From Komarekiella delphini-convector SJRDD-AB1 (GTDB taxonomy: Bacteria; Cyanobacteriota; Cyanobacteriia; Cyanobacteriales; Nostocaceae): DNA of 64,000 nt. Location of the stretch: positions 1 through 64,000 of the forward strand of contig NZ_VJXY01000040.1 in the NCBI RefSeq assembly GCF_014831675.1. Reading direction: 5' to 3'. The notes under the pieces are model-generated. The model did no database searches. It was not told the origin of the DNA and saw only the letters and a program-made list of their open reading frames with translations. Below, one piece after another: positions 1 to 8,871 of the stretch. The first letter of the stretch is position 1, and every line of letters begins with the position of its first letter. A program made the translations under genes and the position numbers.

Positions 1-2
1 CT

Positions 3-101
3 TGGGAGAAAGAACGCAATCAAAAAAAAGCCAGCGTCTATTGGGGTTTTAAAACCAAGGATGCACGTAAAAAAATGCAGCGTTTATATCCGAGCATTTA
101 A
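3..101 (+). CDS. C-terminal tail of a possible IS630-type transposase (cut by the window edge)
   Basis: An open frame enters from the left edge and ends at TAA (99-101), giving 32 residues that finish with DARKKMQRLYPSI. The basic stretch followed by a short ending of the RLYPSI type resembles the C-terminus of IS630/Tc1-like transposases common in Nostoc; that is recognition from memory, not a search. The catalytic domain lies outside the window, so I cannot say whether the gene is intact. No inverted repeat of an insertion sequence is obvious in the following 200 bases. Confidence 0.4.
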   Translation, partial: WEKERNQKKASVYWGFKTKDARKKMQRLYPSI

Positions 102-379
102 CCTAGCAAAATTGCCTTGGCAGACTACTAGGCACAGAGGCTTAATGGCTTTTACTAAATAGCGATCGCTATCATGAATAAATATCTTGTATAAATGCCT
201 AAATTGTGATATTTAGCAAAGCTAAGCATAGGAGTGGGATTAATTCCTGCGTAACTAAGGCGTAGCTTGCAAATCTTGTAGGGGTATTCTCCACCGCGTT
301 CCGTACCACTCAAATAAGAAAGCATTCAAGCATTTTGAGAAAGCAAAATGCTTGAATGCTTATTGAATTGCCAAGATTT
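102..379. other. Intergenic stretch between transposase tail and CrtI-like gene
   Basis: No credible gene. It holds one HIP1 site and, at its right end, the long hairpin described separately. The rest is AT-rich sequence in which I see nothing. Confidence 0.5.
320..361 (-). terminator. Long hairpin, likely terminator of the CrtI-like gene
   Basis: Perfect 18-bp inverted repeat: aagcattcaagcattttg at 320-337 and its complement at 344-361, with a 6-base loop. It lies 18 bases beyond the stop of the minus-strand oxidoreductase gene. Read on the minus strand it is followed by a T-rich run (TTCTTATTT), as expected of an intrinsic terminator, although the stem is AT-rich. It could also be a dispersed palindrome. 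Confidence 0.6.
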
Positions 380-1942
380 TTAACTAACTGCTGCTAAAGG
401 CTGAGGTGTTTCAGATTTCCGCCACACTGATTGCCCTGTTAGGAGTTCTGCTACATCCATACCATTGCCAATTACACCAGGTACGCTAGGATAACCAGCA
501 CTCGCTCCTACAAAAAATAGGTTAGGCAACTCTGTCGTGTATCCTAGGCGATTTAAACCAACCTGTTTGGGCACTAATTTTGCACCATAAATATTACCCT
601 GCGGTTGACCTAAATAAAACTCGCTGGTAGTGGGTGTGCCATAAACTTTCATCCGGGCGTAGTTGTCTATGTCTGGAATCAAATCCCGCACGCTAGTCAT
701 TATCTGCTGATAAACTTCTCGCTTTTTGGCTTTATACCCTTTTGGGTTAGTTTTGTGCAGCTGTTCAAAAGGTTCATAAGGGCAGACAGTGGCAATTTCT
801 AGGACATGATGCCCCTCTGGCCCCATCCCTGGTTCGCTGGATTTCATCGTCGGACAAGAGAGGAAAATCCACGGGTGGTTGAGATCACCTTGCAATTGTT
901 GTTGATATTCTTTGTTCAAGTCACCTGTCGGATAATACCAAATATTCCAGTTACCGATGCCATAGCTTTGGGGATCGAAGCGGTTATCTAAACCCAGGTA
1001 TATATTGAAAGCACTGGCTGAATATTCGTATTTAGTGAGACGTTGACGCTCTTTGTAACTCAAAGCTTCTGGATCATGCATTAACTCTACTGTTAATTTG
1101 GGGTCGAGGTCGCTGATATAAGCTTTGCTGGCGCGGTAGATTATACCATCGGCAAGTATGCTGTGAACAGTGTGGTTACTAACTTGTATATGGTTAACTG
1201 AGGTTGAGTACTTAACGACACCTCCACCTGATGTAATTGCCTCAACAATACTGTCAACAAAGTGTTTGAAGTGATGTTTTGGATAGTAAGCACCTTCTGA
1301 GTAGTCCCAAACAAGAGAAGTGTGGGTGAGTAGCGCAATTTCTTGCGGTGGTAATGCATAGTCGCCACTTTGCCCCGCCAGCAATGCTTGCAGTTTGGGC
1401 GACAATCCAACATAGTTATACAAATCTTGTAAAGTCCAAGTTCGTTTCCAAAATAAATTTAAATATTTTGGCAACTTCAACCAGTCAGAAAACTTCTGAT
1501 CAAACCAGCGTACTTCTCGCACTAGGTTACGAATTTCTTGATGAAGTTGCTGAATTTCGTGACAGTATCGATTGATAGCATCAGTCTCTTCTGGAAATGT
1601 GGAGAGTAAACGCGATCGCAGATTCTCCCATCCCAAGGGAATTTTAAAATCTGCCTGTGGTGTGATGACTCGATCAATGCAGTCTGGATCAAGACTATTA
1701 AAGGGAACGTCCTGATGAATATAGTCGAGAAATTGCCCTATGGTTTGATGAGCACCACATTGAGAAATATAATGCACGTCAGCACAAAAGCTGTATTCGC
1801 CATAATCAAAAGTGTGACAGCATCCACCAGGTAAGTAATGTTGCTCTAGAACTGCTACGCGGTAGCCTTGTCGGGTTAAACAAGCTGCGGTCGAAAGTCC
1901 ACCTAGTCCGGCTCCCAGAATCACATAATCGAAGATTTCCAT
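380..1942 (-). CDS. CrtI/CrtISO-like FAD-dependent oxidoreductase
   Basis: A protein of about 520 residues of the phytoene desaturase / carotenoid isomerase / retinol saturase superfamily. The N-terminus carries the FAD-binding Rossmann motif (VILGAGLGGL) directly after the start, followed by the conserved LEQHYLPGGCCHTF segment. The C-terminus has the second FAD signature (PNLFFVGASAGYP...GVIGNGMDVAE). The open frame extends to a TTG at 1960, but ATG at 1942 is preceded at good spacing by AGAGGAGG, so I choose 1942. The substrate cannot be told from sequence: relatives act on carotenoids or other polyenes. It is transcribed alone and ends just before a strong hairpin (320-361). Family assignment is firm; the exact reaction is unknown. 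Confidence 0.85.
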   Translation of the reverse strand: MEIFDYVILGAGLGGLSTAACLTRQGYRVAVLEQHYLPGGCCHTFDYGEYSFCADVHYISQCGAHQTIGQFLDYIHQDVPFNSLDPDCIDRVITPQADFKIPLGWENLRSRLLSTFPEETDAINRYCHEIQQLHQEIRNLVREVRWFDQKFSDWLKLPKYLNLFWKRTWTLQDLYNYVGLSPKLQALLAGQSGDYALPPQEIALLTHTSLVWDYSEGAYYPKHHFKHFVDSIVEAITSGGGVVKYSTSVNHIQVSNHTVHSILADGIIYRASKAYISDLDPKLTVELMHDPEALSYKERQRLTKYEYSASAFNIYLGLDNRFDPQSYGIGNWNIWYYPTGDLNKEYQQQLQGDLNHPWIFLSCPTMKSSEPGMGPEGHHVLEIATVCPYEPFEQLHKTNPKGYKAKKREVYQQIMTSVRDLIPDIDNYARMKVYGTPTTSEFYLGQPQGNIYGAKLVPKQVGLNRLGYTTELPNLFFVGASAGYPSVPGVIGNGMDVAELLTGQSVWRKSETPQPLAAVS

Positions 1943-2078
1943 CTCAGCCTCCTCTAGCAATTTGATTTCTGTTTATCGGTGATCTGGTTCTTCATCACCG
2001 TTTTTTATGCGTATAAATGCCAAAACCTTCAGCAGATCTTCATCTAGAACACCAATTCAGCGAAAAACCGATTATTTC

Positions 2079-2107
2079 GTAGAGACATTGTAATGAAACG
2101 TCTCTAC
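2079..2107. repeat. Dispersed palindrome GTAGAGAC...GTCTCTAC, copy 1
   Basis: A 29-base element with 8-bp complementary ends (gtagagac/gtctctac). The flank just upstream (gcgaaaaaccgat-atttc) is shared with the copy at 57038-57066, so the repeat unit is longer than the palindrome. Confidence 0.75.
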
Positions 2108-2509
2108 AATCAACGAAAATTGGTCGTTTTACCGAAAAGAAATCGGGTTTTGCAATTACTGAATCAATGCTCTAGCTTTGAAATTTTCAATCAATGAAAA
2201 TAAAGCAGACCAACCTGAAGGAGAAAGTGTAAGGATTTTCATCGGTATCAAGGCAATTCTGCCAAAACCGAATTTTTTAATAATTTAGCTACGGCAATTT
2301 TTTGCCAACACAAATTAGCTAAGATTTAGATGCCCAGAAAGATGTTTAAGTTTATGGCGAACTAACTGCAATTCTTAATAAAATGCAGCTAGATTATAAG
2401 GACATATATGACTTTAAGTCCTTTATCTTCACCCTTTATTTATTTAGCTTATCGAAGCTTGAAAAATTTGTTTGCCAATATTTGCTTTTTTTAACATGAA
2501 CGATCACAA

Positions 2510-2540
2510 GAGCCCCGACTTCTTTGAGAAGTCGGGGCTC
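2510..2540 (-). terminator. GC-rich hairpin downstream of the glycosyltransferase gene
   Basis: Perfect 13-bp stem (gagccccgacttc / gaagtcggggctc) with a 5-base loop, 26 bases beyond the stop of the minus-strand glycosyltransferase. No clean U-tract follows. Its core CCCCGACTTCTT/AAGAAGTCGGGG recurs at 48631-48655, so it belongs to a dispersed repeat family that may act as a terminator here. Confidence 0.6.
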
Positions 2541-2566
2541 TGGGGAGAGGGATCTTATTTTATTAT

Positions 2567-3841
2567 TTAAGCTGCAATACGTGGCCGGCTCTTGGGTGTT
2601 GGTGCGGTCTGAGCTAGCAGATGAGTGTATAGCTGAGTCAGTCTCGATGCCACACTATACCAACTAAAGGCAATTTCTGTCCGTTGCCGAGCAGCTTCAC
2701 CCAACTGATCTCGCCAAGCTGGATTAAGGAGAATACGATCTATGGCAGCCGCAAAAGCTACTTCATCTTTGGGGGGCGCAAGTAACCCTGTGATTTCAGG
2801 TACGACTGTAAATTGTAACCCGCCAACATTACTAGCTACAACTGGTGTCTTACTAGCCATTGCTTCAATAGTGACTAAACCAAAGGGTTCATAATGGCTG
2901 GGTACTACGCAGACATCAGCAGCAGCGTAGTAAAAGGGAAGAATATTATCATCTAAGCGACCAGAAAAGGTTGTGCAATCTTCTAGCCCAAGTTCTGCGA
3001 CAATACTGGCAATGCGATCGCGTTCAATTCCATCACTCTGACCTGGACGGCTACCACCACCAATTACTAATTGGAGGTTAGCCTCACCCCTTAAACTAGA
3101 TTTGGCAATGGCTCTTACTAAGGTTTCAATCCCTTTACGCCGATCAAAACGACCAACGTAGAGAACCATCTTGGCATCCTGTGCAATTCCTAGTTTTTCC
3201 CGTGCAGCAGACCGCTGAATTCCTCCAAATTTATCAATATCTGTACCACAGGGAATCATTTCAATTTGTCCCTTAGCGGAAACGAGTATTTGCATGTCCT
3301 TCTGCTCTTGTGGACTAGTCGCAACCACCCGGTCTACAGTCTCCAAGCAGGCTTGTTCTACAGCTAATCGCTGGGTAGCAATTAAGGGGACATCACTAAT
3401 ACTTCTATATTTGACCGCTCCTAGAGAGTGATAAGTATGTACTTGAATCAGCGGTTGCAGCTTTTTCAATTCCATACCTACCCAAGATGATAACCAGTAG
3501 TTGCTATGAATTAGGGAGTACCAAAATCCTTCGCGCTGCTGGAATTGTTGAAATTCTTCGATAAATTCAGGTAGATAGTCGAACAGGTTATCTCGCCCGA
3601 TGAATTCAGCTGGGCCAGCTTTCAACCGAATAGTACGACAGTTGGAGCTATGTTGAACGATCGCAGCTTGCTCAGGACTACTGCGACGCGTAAACATATC
3701 TACTTGCCAACCTTGCTGGGCTAGTGCATAACCGACTTGACGCACATACACATTTTGTCCCCCAGCTTCTTCCTGGCCGATTTCAACAGCAGGATCACCA
3801 TCAACAGAAATGAAGGCAATGCGGTGTTTTTTTTGAAACAT
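2567..3841 (-). CDS. GT4 glycosyltransferase, sucrose-phosphate synthase-like
   Basis: A GT-B fold glycosyltransferase (family GT4) of about 424 residues. The N-terminus has the signature of sucrose synthase / sucrose-phosphate synthase relatives (RIAFISVDGDP, then EEAGGQNVYVRQV). The centre has VLYVGRFDRRKGIETLVRA, and the C-terminal domain has the nucleotide-sugar site EPFGLVTIEAMASKTPVV (E-x7-E) and NVGGL. Length and architecture match the short cyanobacterial SPS form without a phosphatase domain. The likely role is transfer from UDP- or ADP-glucose, possibly to fructose-6-phosphate; another acceptor is possible. ATG at 3841 is used here; TTG at 3847, six bases after GAGG, is an alternative. 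The 5' leader (4017-4209) is a c-di-AMP riboswitch, consistent with a compatible-solute enzyme. Confidence 0.8.
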   Translation of the reverse strand: MFQKKHRIAFISVDGDPAVEIGQEEAGGQNVYVRQVGYALAQQGWQVDMFTRRSSPEQAAIVQHSSNCRTIRLKAGPAEFIGRDNLFDYLPEFIEEFQQFQQREGFWYSLIHSNYWLSSWVGMELKKLQPLIQVHTYHSLGAVKYRSISDVPLIATQRLAVEQACLETVDRVVATSPQEQKDMQILVSAKGQIEMIPCGTDIDKFGGIQRSAAREKLGIAQDAKMVLYVGRFDRRKGIETLVRAIAKSSLRGEANLQLVIGGGSRPGQSDGIERDRIASIVAELGLEDCTTFSGRLDDNILPFYYAAADVCVVPSHYEPFGLVTIEAMASKTPVVASNVGGLQFTVVPEITGLLAPPKDEVAFAAAIDRILLNPAWRDQLGEAARQRTEIAFSWYSVASRLTQLYTHLLAQTAPTPKSRPRIAA

Positions 3842-4016
3842 AGTCAAGTTTTACCTCAAGGCAACTAATCCTGTCTCTGACGCCATAAATCAAGCTAAAT
3901 ATTAGCTTTTCTTTAAGACTGAGCGCAGACATAACGAAGCGTAAAGTTACCAGCCAAGGACACTAACGAGAACAAAGCATTACTTGTTAGAATGCTGCTC
4001 GTTCAATCTCCTCTCA

Positions 4017-4209
4017 ATGCCGACGAAGTTAGCTGACGGGCTAGGACTGAGAGATGTCCTTCTTGGAAAGAATGAGGTCTGAAGTTTGAAGTTTGTGCTT
4101 CTTACTTTAGTCCTGATCTTTATTTGCAGATATGCCCCAAACTTGGTTCCTCCGTTCCAGCTGACTCTCGTAAACAAATGTTTACTGGGGAAGAGAGCGG
4201 ATTAGGCAG
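4017..4209 (-). promoter_or_regulatory. Cyclic-di-AMP riboswitch (ydaO/yuaA type)
   Basis: Read on the minus strand the stretch shows the conserved blocks of the ydaO aptamer in order. They are TGCCTAATCC at the 5' end (4209-4200), GGAACGGAGGAACCA followed by TTTGGGG (about 4158-4135), and the diagnostic 3' block CCTAGCCCGTCAGCTAAC then TTCGTCGGCA (4045-4018). The closing stem P1 pairs TGCC (4208-4205) with GGCA (4021-4018). It sits about 175 bases upstream of the glycosyltransferase start on the same strand. The downstream leader has a second hairpin (AACGAG...CTCGTT outer, GCATT...AATGC inner, about 3972-4012) that could be part of the expression platform. The family is known to bind c-di-AMP and usually turns genes off; the sign of regulation here is not visible. 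Confidence 0.87.
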
Positions 4210-4239
4210 ACTGATTTACATTTCTTCAGACTCTAACTT

Positions 4240-4279
4240 GTAACTAGAACTACGTCAACAGTATGAACAAAAATAGTGT
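4240..4279 (+). promoter_or_regulatory. Candidate NtcA-type promoter upstream of prmA
   Basis: GTA-N8-TAC (4240-4253), exactly 20 bases later TAGTGT (4274-4279, fits TAN3T). This is the spacing of class II NtcA-activated promoters of cyanobacteria. It would transcribe rightward with a leader of about 240 bases before prmA. The box is palindromic and also lies just upstream of the riboswitch on the other strand, so it could serve either side. Such matches arise by chance about once in this much sequence. Confidence 0.3.
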
Positions 4280-4521
4280 AATTGCGATTACTTTTATTTC
4301 CACTGGTAGAATACTTATTTCTTTGGTCAGCAAGGGTTTGGTAGGCTGCTAAAGTAGATTTTGTTACTTGATATTTTAGTTGAAAGAAGCGATCGCCTAA
4401 TCCCAAAAAGTAGGTTCAAGTATCAGTTAGGATTGTAAAACTGTCTGTCATCGGTAAACTTTTCACTCTTGCGGTCAGTATTTGTTTTATAGCGATAGCA
4501 GCTACGCCAGAGGAAAAAAAT

Positions 4522-5469
4522 ATGCAGTGGATAGAATTAAGTCTCGATACAACAAACGAGGCGGTTGATTGGGTCTGTACACTAGTTGCTGAAACTATCA
4601 ATATTGATGATGTTCAGATCACAGAATATGCTGAATTAAACCAAGCTCAGTGGACGTTTACAATTCGCTTATATCTGGCTTATGATGTCCATTCACGGGC
4701 ACGTGTAGAAAAAATTATTAATTTACTATCGCCTTTACACCGTACGGGATTAGCAACGGCAATACAAACTACTGTAGTTGATCAAAAGCCTACAAACGCA
4801 GACATACTCAACCCGCCTGTGCATCGGATTGGGAAACGATTCGTTGTGCTAACTCCTGATGCACTTTATCAATCTCAAGCAGCAGACGAAATAACTTTGA
4901 GATTGAAGACAACCCTGTCCTTTGGCAGTGGTTTACACCCAGCAACCATTGTTAGCCTGCAAATGCTTGAGCGGTACGTCTTACCGACGATGAATGTTCT
5001 TGATTTGGGATCAGGTTCAGGTATTTTAAGTGTTGCGATCGCCAAGCTAGGAGCAAATGTCTTAGCATTAGACAACGACAGTATTGCTGTGGATGCAACT
5101 CAGGACGCTGTGTATCTTAACGGCGTAGAGCAACAGGTAACAGTGACCAAAGGAAGTCTGGGATGTGGAAGCGACTTAGGGCATTGGATGGGTGGAGATA
5201 CCATCGACAATGTCCCAAAAATCGAGGCTAGAAATAAATTTGACCTCATCGTTGCCAATATCCTTGCACGGATGCATATCGCCCTTGCTAATGATTTTCA
5301 GCGTGCGCTGCGTCAGACTGATGCACACCCAGGACTACTGATTACAGCCGGTTTTACTACGGATAATGAGGACAATGTTGCTAAGGCATTAACAGAGGTT
5401 GGATTTGAGTTAGTCGGTTGTGAACGATTAAACGAATGGGTCGCACTTACCCATCGCTTGAAAGTATAG
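4522..5469 (+). CDS. prmA: Ribosomal protein L11 methyltransferase
   Basis: A 315-residue class I SAM methyltransferase of the PrmA family, which trimethylates ribosomal protein L11. The N-terminal L11-recognition domain (WIELSLDTTNEAVDWV) is followed by the SAM site (TLSFGSGLHPATIVSLQML, then VLDLGSGSGILSVAIAKLG) and the catalytic-loop motif IVANILARM. Length is slightly above the usual about 295 because of a spacer of roughly 20 residues after KGSLG, also frequent in cyanobacterial versions. The ATG is preceded by AGAGGAAAAAAAT, a good ribosome site. It stands alone between two long non-coding stretches. The assignment is firm. Confidence 0.93.
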   Translation: MQWIELSLDTTNEAVDWVCTLVAETINIDDVQITEYAELNQAQWTFTIRLYLAYDVHSRARVEKIINLLSPLHRTGLATAIQTTVVDQKPTNADILNPPVHRIGKRFVVLTPDALYQSQAADEITLRLKTTLSFGSGLHPATIVSLQMLERYVLPTMNVLDLGSGSGILSVAIAKLGANVLALDNDSIAVDATQDAVYLNGVEQQVTVTKGSLGCGSDLGHWMGGDTIDNVPKIEARNKFDLIVANILARMHIALANDFQRALRQTDAHPGLLITAGFTTDNEDNVAKALTEVGFELVGCERLNEWVALTHRLKV

Positions 5470-6242
5470 CGACTTATAGCGATTTTCGTCGTATCCTACT
5501 GTTGAGCAACGTAAATCATCGTGATGGCATTAATTGTGATTGGTAGTATTCTGTACGTTAAACAACAACGTTGGTTATAGCCTCATGTCTAACCCTGTCA
5601 ATGTGTAGCATTCCACATTTGATGTTATTCGTGCTTTTGTGGTGACAACAATTCATTTCATAAACCACAAAGATACAAAGACACAAAGTAAAATCATTTA
5701 TTAATCGCACCGATAAAGCTAAAGCAGATTTTTCACCATCTTGACAGGGATGACCTCATGTCCTATGTCCACGACAAATGCATCCTTAGCGATCGCACTA
5801 GTGTAAAACTAACCATAGATTAAAATTGATGGTTATTGTAAGTTTGCTCTAATGTATCAATCATAAAACTATGGAACTGTCAAAACATATAAACTTTTCT
5901 CTATGATTGCAATTCAATAACGATAAAAGCATAATTAACAATATTGGCTTGAAAAGCTGTAAGCTAATTTAAACATCCCAATGAATGATGGTTATAAAGA
6001 AAGCTTGCAATTTAGATAAGTATTTATAACCAAATTTTTAATTTGTACTTTGCCCTAACTTTCTCTACTGAGATTTGGACTATGGCACACCATGTATAAA
6101 GGCGCGATCGCCTTTAGCACTGTAAGAAACTTGTGTTTTTTTTGCAGAAATCTTCGTAGGCATAAAAAATGAAATTTACTCAAAGTAGATCGCATTTTTT
6201 CTAAATCAATATGTTTACGTTTTTGTTTTTAAATACCCCAAT
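5470..6242. other. Long intergenic region between prmA and bicA
   Basis: About 770 AT-rich bases with no convincing gene. It contains a low-complexity CACAAAGATACAAAGACACAAAG run near 5665-5690 that recurs in Nostoc-like genomes, two HIP1 sites, and presumably the bicA promoter. I recognise no riboswitch or binding site. Confidence 0.5.
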
Positions 6243-7967
6243 ATGTCATTGACCAACACTATCCATTTTAGAAACTTACGAGGCGATTTATTTGGTGGTT
6301 TAACTGCCGCGATCGTTTCCTTGCCCCTGGCGTTGGCGTTCGGTGTTGCTTCTGGTGCTGGGCCCGTAGCGGGTCTTTACGGTGCTGTTTGTGTTGGCTT
6401 TTTTGCCGCACTATTTGGGGGAACACCAACTCTAATTTCTGAACCAACTGGGCCGATGACCGTAGTCATGACTGCAATTGTCAGTTCAATGACTGCAAAT
6501 AACCCAGAGAATGGTTTAGCAATGGCATTTACTGTAGTCATGCTCGCCGGGATATTTCAAATCTTCTTTGGAATATTTAAGCTGGGTAAATATATTACCC
6601 TCATGCCCTACAGCGTGATTTCCGGCTTTATGTCTGGGATTGGCGTAATTCTAATCATCTTACAAATTGCGCCTTTTGTCGGGCAGCCAAATCCTAAAGG
6701 TGGCGTACTTGGAATGGTACAAAATCTACCCAATCTGTTAGCAAATATAAATCCTGTCGAAACAGTTTTGGGACTTTTGACCTTGGCAATCATTTTCTTA
6801 ATGCCATCCAAAATTAAACGCTTTGCTCCACCGCAATTAGTCGCATTAATAGTAGTAACTGTAGTTTCTCTTGTCTTCTTCGGAAACGTTGAAATTAGAC
6901 GAATTGGCGAAATCCCGATGGGGTTGCCAAAATTGCAAATGCCCACCTTCAGTGCATCCCAAATCACTGTGATGATTGTTGATGGCGCGATGTTGGGGCT
7001 GTTGGGTTGTATTGATACCTTGCTAACAGCAGTGATTGCCGATAGTTTGACTCGTACCGAACATAAATCTGATAAAGAATTGATTGGTCAAGGTATCGGG
7101 AACTTAGTATCAGGTTTGTGTGGTGGACTACCTGGTGCTGGTGCAACAATGGGAACGGTGGTTAATATCCAGACTGGTGCTAAAACGGCTTTATCTGGAC
7201 TAACTCGTGCCTTAATCTTACTAATTGTAGTTTTGTGGGCTGCGGGTCTAACTCGAAGCATTCCCATGGCAGTTTTGGCTGGTATTGCCCTCAAAGTTGG
7301 GATTGACATTCTGGACTGGAGCTTTTTGAAACGCGCTCATAAAGTATCCTTGAAGGGCGCAATTATTATGTACGGTGTATTGTTCCTCACCGTATTTGTT
7401 GATTTGATTGTTGCCGTCGGTGTGGGAGTTTTCATTGCCAACATCTTGACTATCGAACGTCTTTCCCAGTTACAGTCTCATGACGTGAAGACGATTACCG
7501 ATGCTGATGATGCAATTGTCTTGAACAATGAAGAGAAACAATTGCTAGATCAAGCTAATGGACGCATCCTGCTATTTTACTTGAGTGGGCCGATGATCTT
7601 TGGAGTTTCTAAAGCGATCGCTCGTGAGCATTCAGCAATGGCAGATTCCGACGTGCTAATTTTGGATCTAAGCGATGTACCCATGTTGGGCGTGACTGCT
7701 TCACTAGCGATCGAAAATGCTATCAAAGATGCCCATGATCAAGGTCGTCAGGTATTGATAGTTGGTGCAGCTGGCAAGGTCAAACAGCGCTTAGAAAAGT
7801 TTGGGATTTTGAAATTTGTACCCCAACATCACTTCTTTGCAAATCGTGTAGAGGCACTCAAGCAAGCTGTTTCTTTAGTTAATCCTCATGCAGTTGCAAA
7901 TGCTACTAACACTAGCGAATATTCCTCTCAAGTGAATGATACTGACACCTACGGCTATCAAGCTTAA
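6243..7967 (+). CDS. bicA: BicA-type sodium-dependent bicarbonate transporter (SulP family)
   Basis: A 574-residue SulP-family anion transporter. The N-terminus IHFRNLRGDLFGGLTAAIVS and the motif GGTPTLISEPTGPMTVVMTA match cyanobacterial BicA closely. Around twelve hydrophobic segments fill residues 15-420, and a cytoplasmic STAS domain occupies about 440-545 (VLILDLSDVPMLGVTASLAIE). Length equals that of characterised BicA proteins (about 560-575). It should import HCO3- with Na+ at the plasma membrane for the CO2-concentrating mechanism. Other SulP members carry sulfate, but the overall match favours bicarbonate. A clear intrinsic terminator (8051-8085) follows. ccmP, another CO2-concentrating gene, lies 32 kb away. 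Confidence 0.9.
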   Translation: MSLTNTIHFRNLRGDLFGGLTAAIVSLPLALAFGVASGAGPVAGLYGAVCVGFFAALFGGTPTLISEPTGPMTVVMTAIVSSMTANNPENGLAMAFTVVMLAGIFQIFFGIFKLGKYITLMPYSVISGFMSGIGVILIILQIAPFVGQPNPKGGVLGMVQNLPNLLANINPVETVLGLLTLAIIFLMPSKIKRFAPPQLVALIVVTVVSLVFFGNVEIRRIGEIPMGLPKLQMPTFSASQITVMIVDGAMLGLLGCIDTLLTAVIADSLTRTEHKSDKELIGQGIGNLVSGLCGGLPGAGATMGTVVNIQTGAKTALSGLTRALILLIVVLWAAGLTRSIPMAVLAGIALKVGIDILDWSFLKRAHKVSLKGAIIMYGVLFLTVFVDLIVAVGVGVFIANILTIERLSQLQSHDVKTITDADDAIVLNNEEKQLLDQANGRILLFYLSGPMIFGVSKAIAREHSAMADSDVLILDLSDVPMLGVTASLAIENAIKDAHDQGRQVLIVGAAGKVKQRLEKFGILKFVPQHHFFANRVEALKQAVSLVNPHAVANATNTSEYSSQVNDTDTYGYQA

Positions 7968-8050
7968 TCAAAACGTAGGAGGGTATTAACACTTTTTGCA
8001 TAAGTCTAATTACCTCTGTTGAAGTCTCAAAATATAGTTGAAAGGGAGAG

Positions 8051-8085
8051 GGGAAAAACAAGCATTTTCCCTTTTTTATTTTTTC
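8051..8085 (+). terminator. Intrinsic terminator of bicA
   Basis: GGGAAAA (8051-8057), 7-base loop, TTTTCCC (8065-8071), followed by a T-rich run through 8085. A classic rho-independent terminator 84 bases after the bicA stop. Confidence 0.85.
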
Positions 8086-8126
8086 AATCCTATTAATCAT
8101 AGTTTGACTTCACACTGTACTTGGCA

Positions 8127-8828
8127 TTAATCACAACTACTTCTCAAGTGCCACATGATAGCAAAAGACAGTCCATCCCATAAAGGAGTATTAGCATTAG
8201 CTTTTCTCAAACCTTCTGCTGTCCAAGAATTACAAGTTTTTAATATTGAGTAACTGCCATTTGCTGCATAAAACCCTGTATTTTTGGTGTGACCATCACC
8301 AAGACGAATTTTGCTACCTTTGGCATCTACTTTAAAACTAGCTTGGATAAATTCCATTAATCGCAAATAATCTGTTTGATTAACTTTAATACATTTTACT
8401 TCTAAATAATTAGGTATTGATTGATAAACTTTGACATCCATAACAGAAGGAGTTGGTAAAAATAGTGCCTTGAAAGTTGTAGATAATTTTAGATCGGTTA
8501 TAGAAGGGGTTGACATATAAAAATCACGATCTCCCCAACCAAAACTTAAATAATTGTAATTATTAATCGTATCTCTACCTATCTTATCTATCAAAATATT
8601 CTGATACCAATCAAAAACATGATTTTTGATTGGCACTATAATATTAGAATGAATACCCGTATTAGAAATACAAATATTTAAATTACAGTGTTTTTGTGAG
8701 TAATTACCCCATTTTTTAGGTATTAACACACCGATAGCTAATAAAGCTAAACTAGAGAAAACAAAACTAAAAAAGAAGCGGCCACAAAAAAACAAGCCTT
8801 GACGAACTGAATTATTATTAACTCGCAT
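8127..8828 (-). CDS. DUF2459 / TIGR02117 family protein
   Basis: A 233-residue protein with an N-terminal hydrophobic segment (about residues 12-36, signal anchor or signal peptide) and a soluble domain. Recognisable family landmarks are LSFGWGDRDFYMSTP near residue 95 and the C-terminal CNSWTAEGLRKAN. The family is uncharacterised; in some proteobacteria it lies near urease genes. Here ureC is in the same window but 33 kb away, so no link can be drawn. The cysteine/serine pair in CNSW and the acidic/aromatic WGD motif are possible functional residues. It is divergent from the lipid kinase at 8872, with which it shares a very short promoter region. Confidence 0.75.
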   Translation of the reverse strand: MRVNNNSVRQGLFFCGRFFFSFVFSSLALLAIGVLIPKKWGNYSQKHCNLNICISNTGIHSNIIVPIKNHVFDWYQNILIDKIGRDTINNYNYLSFGWGDRDFYMSTPSITDLKLSTTFKALFLPTPSVMDVKVYQSIPNYLEVKCIKVNQTDYLRLMEFIQASFKVDAKGSKIRLGDGHTKNTGFYAANGSYSILKTCNSWTAEGLRKANANTPLWDGLSFAIMWHLRSSCD

Positions 8829-8871
8829 AACAGCCTAAACACTTTTTTATAGTAAATTCCAAGCAGAGTCT

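Larger units (their letters stand above)
1943..2566. other. Intergenic region between CrtI-like and glycosyltransferase genes
   Basis: About 620 AT-rich bases without a plausible gene. It contains one copy of the GTAGAGAC palindromic repeat (2079-2107) and a GC-rich hairpin (2510-2540). It presumably holds the promoter of the minus-strand CrtI-like gene; I cannot place -10/-35 boxes confidently. Confidence 0.5.

Noticed and set aside
3980-4177. Open frame of 65 codons on the minus strand
   Set aside because: It lies inside the c-di-AMP riboswitch and has no protein-like conservation; the RNA structure explains the sequence.
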